DNA from: Bacteroidota bacterium
GTDB lineage: Bacteria; Bacteroidota; Bacteroidia; Chitinophagales; Saprospiraceae
DNA length: 64,000 nucleotides
Assembly: GCA_020160935.1 (NCBI GenBank)
Contig: JAIUPL010000005.1
Coordinates: forward strand, 186,001-250,000
Direction: 5' to 3'
Shown here: positions 15,063-22,923 of the stretch, piece after piece
How the letters are laid out: every line of letters begins with the position of its first letter
How positions within the stretch are numbered: the first letter of the stretch is position 1
Program-made: the position numbers and the translations under genes
Notes under the pieces: model-generated
Seen by the model: only the letters and a program-made list of their open reading frames with translations
What the model was told of the DNA's origin: nothing
Database searches by the model: none

Positions 15063-15635
15063 ATGAAAAACATCGCCATCTTCGCTTCCGGCGGCGGCTC
15101 CAATGCCCGCAAAATCATCGAATATTTTAAAGATTCAGACCTTGCACAGGTGGTGCTGGTGGTTTCCAATAAAAAAGATGCCGGCGTACTCGATATTGCC
15201 CGGGCGCATCATATACCGACACACCTGATCCACCGTGCCGATTTTTATGATACCAAAGAAATATTAGCAGTTTTAGATGAACGAGAGATCGATCTGATCG
15301 TATTGGCCGGTTTTTTGTGGTTGGTACCTGGCTATCTGATCGAAGCGTTCCCCCGAAAAATTGTCAACATTCATCCGGCACTGTTGCCGCTGTTTGGAGG
15401 CAAGGGAATGTACGGCGCTCATGTGCATGCAGCGGTTAAAGCGGCTGGGATGAAAGAGTCGGGCATCACCATTCATTATGCGAATGAACAGTACGATGCC
15501 GGTGATATTATTTTTCAGGCTACCTGCGCATTGAATGAAGAAGATACCCCCGAAACCATCGCCCAAAAAGTGTTGGCCCTCGAACATGAATATTTCCCGA
15601 GGGTCATAGAGAGGGTTATGAGTTATGAGTTATGA
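15063..15635 (+). CDS. purN: Phosphoribosylglycinamide formyltransferase PurN
   Basis: This 190-residue enzyme transfers a formyl group from 10-formyl-THF to GAR in purine synthesis. The N-terminal glycine-rich loop ASGGGSNARKI binds the phosphate. The catalytic triad appears as Asn102 and His104 in NIHPALLP and Asp145 in YDAGDII. Length is normal. The last codons (MSYEL, stop TGA) are already written in the ATGAGTT words of the following repeat, so the repeat has replaced or extended the native C-terminus and supplies the stop codon. Confidence 0.95.
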   Translation: MKNIAIFASGGGSNARKIIEYFKDSDLAQVVLVVSNKKDAGVLDIARAHHIPTHLIHRADFYDTKEILAVLDEREIDLIVLAGFLWLVPGYLIEAFPRKIVNIHPALLPLFGGKGMYGAHVHAAVKAAGMKESGITIHYANEQYDAGDIIFQATCALNEEDTPETIAQKVLALEHEYFPRVIERVMSYEL

Positions 15636-15727
15636 GTTATGATGCTGTACTCTTGGCTTTATGAATAGAGAAGCCAAAAGCAAAGTGAGTAAAACTCATC
15701 ACTCATAACTCATAACTCATAACTCAT
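15614..15727. repeat. Intergenic word-repeat palindrome 2 (GAGTTAT heptamers)
   Basis: Four GAGTTAT heptamers (15614-15641) are mirrored by ATAACTC heptamers (15703-15727). The central hairpin CTTGGCTT...AAGCCAA at 15652-15677 has an AATAG loop and is shared with palindrome 12. The arm overlaps the end of purN. The element separates purN from the co-directional PD40 gene. Confidence 0.92.
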
Positions 15728-15784
15728 CAACCACCCAGTTCCCCGTCATTAATCCGTTGGCTAACGACCAACACAACCGATAGT

Positions 15785-17416
15785 ATGCATTCTAATAAAT
15801 TACTCCTGTTGTGCGCTGTCTGCGCACTTTTTGCCTTCGGCGCTCCTGTTGCCACCGCTCAAACCTATTCCTCACTTCTTAAAAATGCCAATGAGTCCTA
15901 CGACAAAGGACTGCTGCCGGAAGCCGCCGACTTGTATGAAAAAGCGGCCCGACTCAAGGAAAACAAGCCTGAAACCATGTACAAGGCGGCTGAGTGTTAC
16001 TATCTCACCCGCAATTATGCCAAGGCAGTAGCCTGCTACGAACTGTCGAAAGACGAATTTAGAAAACACGAACTGGCGGGACTGCGCTATGCGCGTTCGC
16101 TCAAACAAACGCAGCAGTATGAACCTGCCATAGAGGCGTTTAAAAATTTTGGCCGCAAATACCGTGGCGCCCGCAAGGCACAGGTCATTGCAGTGGTGCA
16201 AAACGACATCAAAGGCTGCGAACTGGCCATCCAGAAAGGCGCTATGGCCGCCGACAACGGCGACCAGGTGAAGGTGCTGCCTGATGGCATCAATACCCGC
16301 GCCAATGATTTTGCGCCGTTGCCCTGGTCTTCCGATCTCTTGTATTATTCCAGGTATGTAGGAAAAAAAGCATCGCTGATGCGCTCCCTGCACGATGGGG
16401 CGGGGTGGCAGCCGTCCGACTCGGCCCGAGGGTTGCCGGAGTCAGTAACGAGCCGTTTCGGCAATGGCGTTTTCTCCTCAGATGGAAAACGTTTTTATTG
16501 CACGCAATGCGATGAGGCGCCCGCCTACGAGCGTGCCGGGAATGGACTTCGCACGCGTTGCGCCATTTTCGGACTCCGTTATGAAAACGGCCGCTGGAGC
16601 GAGCCGGAACGCCTCCGCAGTTATATCAATATGTCCAATCACACCAGTATGCACCCTTGTGTGGCTTCGGAAGGCGGACGAGAATTGTTGTTTTTTGCCA
16701 GCGACCGCGAAGGAGGACTGGGGGGACTGGATTTGTATGCCTGCGCCCGGCCGCTGGAATCGGGTGAATTCGATTTTTCATTTCCCCAAAACCTGGGAGA
16801 AATGATCAATACCGGCGGCGATGAAATCAGCCCTTTTTATGATCCCCGGTCGCAAACACTCTGGTTCAGCAGCAACGGCCATATTTCGCTGGGCGGTCTT
16901 GATATTTTCAAAACCACCCGTGGTGGAGGAAAATGGACAAAACCCGAAAATCCGGGCGCCCCACTCAATTCGTCGGCAGATGATGTGTTCTTTTACAAGA
17001 CCCTTCATGACAAAAAGGGCCATGCTTTTTTTGTTTCCAACCGCCAGGTAGAAGGCCAGAAACCGGCCACTTCCGATGAAGACATTTTTGAATACATACC
17101 GGGAATGGCCAACTCGGATGTGTCTTATTCAGAACCCGAGCGTGGCGGCCCCGACAGCCTCGACGCAGCCGAAAGCCCAATGGTGTACAAGGTACATTTG
17201 GAAATTCGCCCCGATTTTGAACCGGAAAGTCCGCGCTACAGTGGTTTGCATGCCCTGGGTACGCTATCGGCCCAGCCACTACCCGAACAAGGTATGCAGC
17301 GCATTCTCCTGGGCGATTTTACAGATATGTCCAAAGCAGAGGCTGCTGTGCAGGCTTTGCGGGAAAGCGGTGCGTTTCCACAAGCGTTTGTTATTCCGTT
17401 GAAAGATGAAAGATGA
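15785..17416 (+). CDS. PorE-like TPR/PD40 envelope protein with SPOR-like C-terminus
   Basis: This 543-residue exported protein has a signal peptide (about 26 residues, cut near TAQ). TPR-type repeats follow at about 28-140 (AADLYEKAARLKENKPETMYKAAECYYL). A PD40/WD40-like propeller spans about 165-430, with repeated LLFFASDREGGLGGLDLYA and LWFSSNGHISLGGLDIF blades. The C-terminus, residues 500-543, has a SPOR-like signature (QRILLGDFTDMSKAEAAVQAL). The layout resembles T9SS-associated PorE proteins without the OmpA domain. It probably lies in the periplasm, bound to the outer membrane or peptidoglycan. It has a larger paralogue at 22924-25914. Confidence 0.8.
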   Translation: MHSNKLLLLCAVCALFAFGAPVATAQTYSSLLKNANESYDKGLLPEAADLYEKAARLKENKPETMYKAAECYYLTRNYAKAVACYELSKDEFRKHELAGLRYARSLKQTQQYEPAIEAFKNFGRKYRGARKAQVIAVVQNDIKGCELAIQKGAMAADNGDQVKVLPDGINTRANDFAPLPWSSDLLYYSRYVGKKASLMRSLHDGAGWQPSDSARGLPESVTSRFGNGVFSSDGKRFYCTQCDEAPAYERAGNGLRTRCAIFGLRYENGRWSEPERLRSYINMSNHTSMHPCVASEGGRELLFFASDREGGLGGLDLYACARPLESGEFDFSFPQNLGEMINTGGDEISPFYDPRSQTLWFSSNGHISLGGLDIFKTTRGGGKWTKPENPGAPLNSSADDVFFYKTLHDKKGHAFFVSNRQVEGQKPATSDEDIFEYIPGMANSDVSYSEPERGGPDSLDAAESPMVYKVHLEIRPDFEPESPRYSGLHALGTLSAQPLPEQGMQRILLGDFTDMSKAEAAVQALRESGAFPQAFVIPLKDER

Positions 17417-17420
17417 GCGA

Positions 17421-17556
17421 TTGAATGAGGATTTTGGGGATTTAAAAGATTAGAAGAATGGCCTCTTTAGAGTTGACAATTTTTCAAATTTCATACATTG
17501 TCAACTCTAAAGAGGCCATTCTTCTAATCTTTTAAATCCCCAAAATCCTTATTCAA
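17421..17556. repeat. Intergenic palindrome 3, 60-bp arms between convergent genes
   Basis: Two 60-nt arms (17421-17480 and 17497-17556) are complementary with one visible mismatch and enclose a 16-nt AT-rich loop. The right arm contains the stop codon of the subtilase gene (TCA at 17553-17555). The left arm starts 4 nt after the TGA of the PD40 gene. It should form a very strong bidirectional transcript hairpin. Confidence 0.95.
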
Positions 17557-19322
17557 TCTTCTCTAATTACTTTCCCCGCCAATTCCCCTTTCTCAAAAGT
17601 TATCTGCCAGAAATAAACGCCTTTGGGCTCTTTTTCGAGCGAAACAGGCAGCAGTTCATGTTGTTGGAAAGTGTGTTCCGATGAGCGAACCAGTTTGCCG
17701 GCGGCATCAAAAATGCGCAGTTGTGCAGGTCCTTCGATTCGGTTCAAGTCGAATACAAGTGTGCCGCTGGTTGGATTGGGCCAAACGCTGGCAGATACAG
17801 CGTCAGGCTCGCTGGTGCCCGAAGCCTGTTCGAGCGCCATATTCAGGGCTCTCCATGCATCCACCCTTCCCCAGCCAAAACCGTTGTTGGGGCGCAGGGA
17901 ACCGTCGATGCCACAATTGTCGGGGTCGGCCATGTAAATGGAGGTTTGCTCCACGATGTCTTCAATCAGATCGACATTGCCGGCCAGATCGGGCCGTGCC
18001 GACAGTATCAGCGCTACCAGTCCTGCTACATGCGGACCCGCCATGCTGGTGCCACTCAGCCAGTTGTATCCGTCGATCGGTGTGGAGGAGCGCACAAAAA
18101 CACCCGGAGCGGCCACATTGGGTTTGATGCGGTTGCTGCCATCGATGAGCACCGGGCCACGGCTGCTGAAGTTGGCCAGCGTATCGTCGGAGCGGGTAGC
18201 ACCTACGCTGAAACTCTCTTCAAAATAGGCAGGTGGGCCATATGTGCTGGCGCAGCCCTGATTGCCGAAATTACCATTGCTTACTACTACTACCACACCC
18301 GAAGCGCGCAGGCCAATAACGGCCTGGTGAAGCAACTCATTGACTGTCAGGTCGATACATCCTTCCTGTACCGCACAATACCAGGAGTTATTGATCACAT
18401 GTGGCGCCAGGGCAGGGTCGGCGTTCTGGCCGTTCAGGTCGGTAGGCGCCAGAAACCATTGCAGGCACTCAATATAGGTAGATGGTTTTCCATAGCCGCG
18501 TTCCATGTTGCGGCAGCCGATCCATTTGGCGCCGGGTGCTACACCGATCTGGTTGCCCTGCCCGTCATCGCCGGTCATAGTACCCATGGTATGGGTACCG
18601 TGCTGGTTGTCGTCGCAGGGTTCGGTCGCATCCAGCCCACAGAAATTGACCATCGTGGTATCATTTTGCGGATTCACTTCATGGATGGCGTCGTGCCAGT
18701 TGTGGTTGTGGTCGGCCGTATTTCCATTCCAGCCGCGGTAGTGATCTTTCAAAGCCGGATGATCCCATTGATACCCGGTATCCGAACCGCCGATGGTAAT
18801 GCCCTGTCCGGTATATCCCATCGACCAGACGAGCGGGGCATTGATCTTGTCGACGCCCCATTCGATGGCGTTGCGTTCGACGATGTCGGGATGTTCGATT
18901 TGGGGCATTTGAAATGCGACCCAGGGGTCGGCACAGATGCTCGTCACTTCCGGCAAGGCAGCCAGCAAAGGCAGCAGCGCAGGGTCGGCCGATTCTACGG
19001 CAAGGGCATTGACCAGGTAAAAACTGTTGATATTGGCCTGGTATTGGCGCAGCAGGCGGATGGCGTTGGCTTGCGATTCGGCAGCGTTGGCTTGCAGTTG
19101 TCGGTTCACCCACTGCGCTTTTTGCAATTTGGTCTTCAACAACTTTGCATCGCGCAAATCTGTTTGTTTTTCAAAAACAACCAATACATCCATCTTTGCA
19201 CCAGTGTCGAACGCGGCTCTTATTTCAGGCGCCAGTTTGTCGCGCCAACTTTGAGTCGACTGGCTGTTTGCAGTGAAAATGAAAGAAAAAATGCAGAGGA
19301 AAAGGAGCGGAAATCGATTCAT
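17553..19322 (-). CDS. Secreted subtilisin-like serine protease (S8) with T9SS sorting domain
   Basis: This 589-residue protein starts with signal peptide MNRFPLLFLCIFSFIFTANS. An inhibitor-like pro-region spans about 25-140. The S8 catalytic domain follows, with Asp in SDTGYQWDHP (about 190), His in QHGTHTMG (about 242), the oxyanion Asn in INNSW and the nucleophile Ser in SGTSMAGPHVAG (about 437). The last 80 residues are a type IX secretion C-terminal domain (VWPNPTSGTLVFDL, GVYFWQITFEKGELAGKVI). It should be exported through the outer membrane and attached or released. All catalytic residues are present. It is convergent with the PD40 gene across palindrome 3. Confidence 0.95.
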   Translation of the reverse strand: MNRFPLLFLCIFSFIFTANSQSTQSWRDKLAPEIRAAFDTGAKMDVLVVFEKQTDLRDAKLLKTKLQKAQWVNRQLQANAAESQANAIRLLRQYQANINSFYLVNALAVESADPALLPLLAALPEVTSICADPWVAFQMPQIEHPDIVERNAIEWGVDKINAPLVWSMGYTGQGITIGGSDTGYQWDHPALKDHYRGWNGNTADHNHNWHDAIHEVNPQNDTTMVNFCGLDATEPCDDNQHGTHTMGTMTGDDGQGNQIGVAPGAKWIGCRNMERGYGKPSTYIECLQWFLAPTDLNGQNADPALAPHVINNSWYCAVQEGCIDLTVNELLHQAVIGLRASGVVVVVSNGNFGNQGCASTYGPPAYFEESFSVGATRSDDTLANFSSRGPVLIDGSNRIKPNVAAPGVFVRSSTPIDGYNWLSGTSMAGPHVAGLVALILSARPDLAGNVDLIEDIVEQTSIYMADPDNCGIDGSLRPNNGFGWGRVDAWRALNMALEQASGTSEPDAVSASVWPNPTSGTLVFDLNRIEGPAQLRIFDAAGKLVRSSEHTFQQHELLPVSLEKEPKGVYFWQITFEKGELAGKVIRED

Positions 19323-19409
19323 TTATTTCAAAAATTAGATCGTCTGTATAAAAGAAGTTCAAAAGTACGTTCGTACGCCAAACGAGTCGGGCTAAAATCA
19401 GCAAACCCG

Positions 19410-19417
19410 TATCTTTG
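19410..19417 (+). promoter_or_regulatory. Putative -7 box TATCTTTG of rpiB
   Basis: An exact TAnnTTTG match in the spacer between the divergent subtilase and rpiB genes, 73 nt before the rpiB ATG at 19491. Confidence 0.6.
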
Positions 19418-19490
19418 CCGCCAATTTTATGTACAAGACCAAAATAAAACCTCAATTGTTCACCCTCACCACCTTTACAAATTCATACTC

Positions 19491-19922
19491 ATGAAGATAG
19501 CAATTGGCTGCGATCATGCCGGATTTCCTTTTAAAGACGGCATCGTAGCGATGCTGCAGGCACAAGGGCATATGGTACTCGATTTTGGTACCAATTCCAC
19601 AGAATCCGTTGATTATCCTGACTTTGCACATGCCGTGGCAGAAGCCGTCGCCACCCAGCAGGCCGACCGCGGCGTACTGCTGTGCGGCACAGGAAATGGA
19701 GTAGCCATGTCGGCCAACAAACACCAGGGCATCCGATGCGCCCTGTGCTGGTCGGAAGAAATAGCCATGCTCACCCGTCAGCACAATGATGCCAATATCA
19801 TTGCCCTGCCGGCCCGCTTCGTTCCCGAAATTCTGGCACAGGCCATGGTTCGAATTTTCCTGACGACGGAATTTGAAGGCGGCCGACACGCCCGAAGAGT
19901 AGACAAAATTGCATGTAGTTAA
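19491..19922 (+). CDS. rpiB: Ribose 5-phosphate isomerase B
   Basis: This 143-residue enzyme interconverts ribose 5-phosphate and ribulose 5-phosphate in the pentose phosphate pathway. The motifs are GCDHAGF at the N-terminus, the catalytic Cys in VLLCGTGNG (about residue 65), ANKHQGIRCALCW near 78 and HNDANIIALPARF near 100. Length is normal. The start at 19491 is right although the same frame stays open back to 17721 through the antisense of the protease gene. The stop TAA at 19920-19922 directly abuts the GTGAGTG heptamers of palindrome 4. Confidence 0.95.
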   Translation: MKIAIGCDHAGFPFKDGIVAMLQAQGHMVLDFGTNSTESVDYPDFAHAVAEAVATQQADRGVLLCGTGNGVAMSANKHQGIRCALCWSEEIAMLTRQHNDANIIALPARFVPEILAQAMVRIFLTTEFEGGRHARRVDKIACS

Positions 19923-20121
19923 GTGAGTGGTGAGTAGTGAGTGGTGAGTAGTGAGTAGTGAGTAGTGAGTGGTGAGTAGTGAATTACGTTAGAATATTCA
20001 GAAGTAATAAGAATATACTCACCACTCACCACTCACCACTCACCACTCACCACTCACCACTCACTACTCACTACTCACTACTCACCACTCACCACTCACC
20101 ACTCACCACTCACCACTCACT
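19923..20121. repeat. Intergenic word-repeat palindrome 4 (GTGAGTA/GTGAGTG heptamers)
   Basis: The left arm (19923-19981) has about eight heptamers that alternate GTGAGTA and GTGAGTG. The right arm (about 20022-20121) has about fourteen CACTCAC/TACTCAC heptamers. The arms flank a unique centre with AGAATAT...AGAATAT. It lies between rpiB and the co-directional M28 peptidase gene, and the repeat starts immediately at the rpiB stop. Confidence 0.92.
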
Positions 20122-20135
20122 ATCTGAATAATAGC

Positions 20136-21773
20136 ATGAAACTACCATTATCATTGTGTGCAATGTTGATTGCCACACTTGTTCAGTCACAATCGGCTGC
20201 CGACTCCATCGCGAGGTCTATTGCGGCCAGAACAAGCCATAATTACGAATTACCCGATGCCACCCCATATGCTGCCGGTATTCGTGCCGACGATGCCAGA
20301 ATCCTGGTCGAGGCACTTGCTTCCAAGGAAATGCAGGGCCGCGAAACAGGCGAAGAAGGCCAGCGTAAAGCCGCACAGTACATTGCCGAACAGTTTAAAT
20401 CTGCCGGATTGCCTGCCAAAGGCGACCGAAATACCTACATGCAGGATATTCACCTGCGCAATACTTCCTGGAACGACATCAGCCTGAAAGTAAATGATCA
20501 GGAGTTTAAAAATCGCACCGATTTTTATGTGTATCCGGCATACAATCCGGACAAGCCCCTGATCACTTTTAAGGAAGTTGTATTTGTTGGTTTCGGTATC
20601 GACGATCCCAAATACAGCGACTACGACAAAGCAGATGTGGAAGGCAAAGCGGTTGTTTTTTATGAAGGAGAACCTCAAATGGCCGATGGGAAATATACCA
20701 TTACGGGAGAATCGCGCCGTTCGGGCTGGTCGATGGACTGGAAAAGAAAAGTACAGGTAGCCAAGGAAAAAGGCGCTGTACTGGTATTTATCATCGATAC
20801 AAGATTTGAAGAAAACCTCAAAAACAACAAAAAACTGCTGTCCACCTATGGCTGGCGGACCGTCAATGTAGATGAAGACAAAACGGCAGAATCCTTGCTG
20901 AACAATATTTTTATTTCACCCGACCTGGCAAAGGTCATCCTGGGTAATAAATCCGACAAGGCAGATGCGGTTATTGCTGAATTGCGGGAAGGAAAAAAAG
21001 GAAAGGCTGTAAAGGTCAAAACAAAAATTGAGGTTCACCTCGACAAGGAAAGCAAGGAACTGCATGGCAGCAATGTGATCGGATTTATCGAAGGTTCCGA
21101 TCCGACCTTAAAAAACGAGTATGTGATGGTGACAGCCCATTATGATCACCTGGGCTCGCCGGATAGTACTGTTATCTATTATGGTGCCGATGACAATGCA
21201 TCCGGAACGGCGGGAGTCATCGAAATTGCCCGCGCATTTGCCGATGCCAAAAGCAAGGGTCAGGGGCCCAAGCGCAGCGTGGTTTGTATGCTGGTAAGCG
21301 GCGAGGAAAAAGGACTGCTGGGGTCGAAATTCTATGTGGATTTCCCCATGTTTTCACTCAAACAGACCGTTGTAGATATCAATATCGATATGATTGGCCG
21401 AATCGACGATCGCCATCCCGGTAATCCTAACTACGTGTATGTGATCGGTTCCGACCGATTGAGCCTTGATCTGCACGAAATCAACGAACTGGCCAATCGT
21501 AACCACACCAAAATGGAACTCGATTACAAGTACAACGCAAAAGACGATCCCAACCATTACTACGAACGCAGCGACCACTACAACTTTGCCGAAAAGGGTA
21601 TTCCTGCCATTTTCTATTTCAATGGTACACACCCCGACTATCACCGCCCGACGGACACGGCAGACAAGATTGATTATGAAGCACTTGCAAAACGCGCCCA
21701 ACTGGCTTTCTATACAGCCTGGGATGTGGCCAATCGTCCGACCCGCCTGGCAATCACTGGCAAGAACAAATAA
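20136..21773 (+). CDS. Secreted M28-family zinc aminopeptidase with PA domain
   Basis: This 545-residue exported protein has a signal peptide of about 18 residues. A protease-associated region covers about 130-290, followed by the M28 domain. The zinc ligands and catalytic residues are visible in order: His/Asp in AHYDHLG (about 331), Asp in GADDNASGTAG (about 352), Glu-Glu in SGEEKGLLGS (about 390), Asp in NIDMIGR (about 417) and His in PDYHRPTDTAD (about 499). It should cleave N-terminal residues from peptides in the periplasm or outside the cell. It ends just before a strong terminator. Confidence 0.93.
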   Translation: MKLPLSLCAMLIATLVQSQSAADSIARSIAARTSHNYELPDATPYAAGIRADDARILVEALASKEMQGRETGEEGQRKAAQYIAEQFKSAGLPAKGDRNTYMQDIHLRNTSWNDISLKVNDQEFKNRTDFYVYPAYNPDKPLITFKEVVFVGFGIDDPKYSDYDKADVEGKAVVFYEGEPQMADGKYTITGESRRSGWSMDWKRKVQVAKEKGAVLVFIIDTRFEENLKNNKKLLSTYGWRTVNVDEDKTAESLLNNIFISPDLAKVILGNKSDKADAVIAELREGKKGKAVKVKTKIEVHLDKESKELHGSNVIGFIEGSDPTLKNEYVMVTAHYDHLGSPDSTVIYYGADDNASGTAGVIEIARAFADAKSKGQGPKRSVVCMLVSGEEKGLLGSKFYVDFPMFSLKQTVVDINIDMIGRIDDRHPGNPNYVYVIGSDRLSLDLHEINELANRNHTKMELDYKYNAKDDPNHYYERSDHYNFAEKGIPAIFYFNGTHPDYHRPTDTADKIDYEALAKRAQLAFYTAWDVANRPTRLAITGKNK

Positions 21774-21775
21774 TG

Positions 21776-21817
21776 TTATCGGAGCATGGGCTATCCTCCC
21801 GTGCTCCGATAAAATTT
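21776..21817 (+). terminator. Rho-independent terminator after the M28 peptidase gene
   Basis: A 15-bp stem (TTATCGGAGCATGGG / CCCGTGCTCCGATAA, one G-U pair) with a 7-nt loop is followed by AATTT, starting 3 nt after the stop codon. Confidence 0.85.
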
Positions 21818-21860
21818 GAACAATTTTTCAAAATAGACCTTCCTTAAACGAAACTTTGTC

Positions 21861-21868
21861 TACTTTTG
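21861..21868 (+). promoter_or_regulatory. Putative -7 box TACTTTTG of the TPR protein gene
   Basis: An exact TAnnTTTG match, 44 nt before the ATG at 21913 and downstream of the previous gene's terminator. Confidence 0.6.
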
Positions 21869-21912
21869 CGGTCATTTTTGAAAAATGCTCATCTAATTTT
21901 TGAATTAACGCC

Positions 21913-22605
21913 ATGGCAAAACGTAAAGTCGCCCAAAATACAGATACGATAGAAGTACAGGAAGTGCAAACGGTTTCTGCACCCTTCTGGGAAAAATACC
22001 AGAAACAATTGCTTTATGCACTCGGCGCTGTTGTCGTATTGATAGCCGGCTGGTGGCTGTACAAAACCCTCATTGTGGCACCCAAACAGCAGGAAGCCGT
22101 TGCTTCCATGTGGCAGGCACAAAATATGTTTGAGCGCGACTCCTTCCGCCTTGCACTCGATGGCCCGGGCGGCGGTTTCGATGGTTTCGTAGCATTGGCC
22201 GACAAATACAGCGGCACACCTGCCGGAAACCTCGCCAACTACTATGCCGGTGTTTCTTACCTGCACCTCGGCGAATTTGACAATGCCATTCAATACCTGG
22301 AAAAATACGATGCAGAAGGCGAATTGCTGCCTGCTATGAAATACGGCGCCCTCGGCGACGCCTATTCCGAGAAAAAAGACTTTTCAAAAGCGCTCGATCT
22401 GTACAAAAAAGCAACGGATGCTACCGACAATGAACTGCTGTCGTCCGTGTATCTGAAGCGCCTCGGTCTTCTGTACCAGCATGAAGGCAACAAGGAAGAA
22501 GCCGTGAAAGTGTTTGAACGCCTGCGTCGCGACTATCCGAACCAGCAATCACAAGACTGGCGCGAGATTGAAAAATACATCTACCGCGACGGCGGAGCAA
22601 AATAA
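21913..22605 (+). CDS. YfgM-like membrane-anchored TPR protein
   Basis: This 230-residue protein has a charged cytoplasmic N-terminus and one membrane helix at about 33-52 (LLYALGAVVVLIAGWWLY). A periplasmic part follows with tetratricopeptide repeats (GNLANYYAGVSYLHLGEFDNAIQYLEKY, LGDAYSEKKDFSKALDLYKKA, LLYQHEGNKEEAVKVFERL). The layout matches YfgM of proteobacteria, an ancillary partner of the Sec translocon, and the equivalent Bacteroidota family. The role here is inferred from this architecture. It has its own promoter and terminator. Confidence 0.82.
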   Translation: MAKRKVAQNTDTIEVQEVQTVSAPFWEKYQKQLLYALGAVVVLIAGWWLYKTLIVAPKQQEAVASMWQAQNMFERDSFRLALDGPGGGFDGFVALADKYSGTPAGNLANYYAGVSYLHLGEFDNAIQYLEKYDAEGELLPAMKYGALGDAYSEKKDFSKALDLYKKATDATDNELLSSVYLKRLGLLYQHEGNKEEAVKVFERLRRDYPNQQSQDWREIEKYIYRDGGAK

Positions 22606-22640
22606 ACCGTTAAGGTTAGTTTAAAGTTTGCTGCTCAAAT

Positions 22641-22674
22641 CCCGTGTGTACCCTGTTGGTACATACGGGATTTT
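22641..22674 (+). terminator. Rho-independent terminator in the 22606-22923 spacer
   Basis: The 12-bp stem CCCGTGTGTACC / GGTACATACGGG (one mismatch) has a 5-nt loop and is followed by ATTTTGATTTG. The rest of the 318-bp spacer holds no supported gene. Confidence 0.8.
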
Positions 22675-22923
22675 GATTTGATAGCCCCTCCGACTTACCC
22701 ATTTTGAAAAAAAACTGGCGCGGTATTGATCCTGCGCGTACTTTTGCACCAACCTGAGTTCAAAAGGTAGTCTCTCCTCTATCCTCCATCGTTCGCAATA
22801 ACGAAGTTCATCATTCGTTTTTGCCACAGTATGAGGGTGTTTCGCCATGTTCATTGCTGAAATTTGGCCGAAGCACTATGCTTTCGAAACCAAAAAGTTG
22901 ATTTTTAAAACCATTTCTGCTTT

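Noticed and set aside
17721-19922. Long plus-strand ORF (733 codons) over the subtilase gene
   Set aside because: It is antisense to a protease with intact catalytic motifs and a T9SS domain. Only its last 143 codons are a real gene (rpiB, start 19491).
22621-22854. Minus-strand ORF of 77 codons between the TPR and SPOR genes
   Set aside because: It overlaps a clear terminator, has no homology that I recognise and no good start context.
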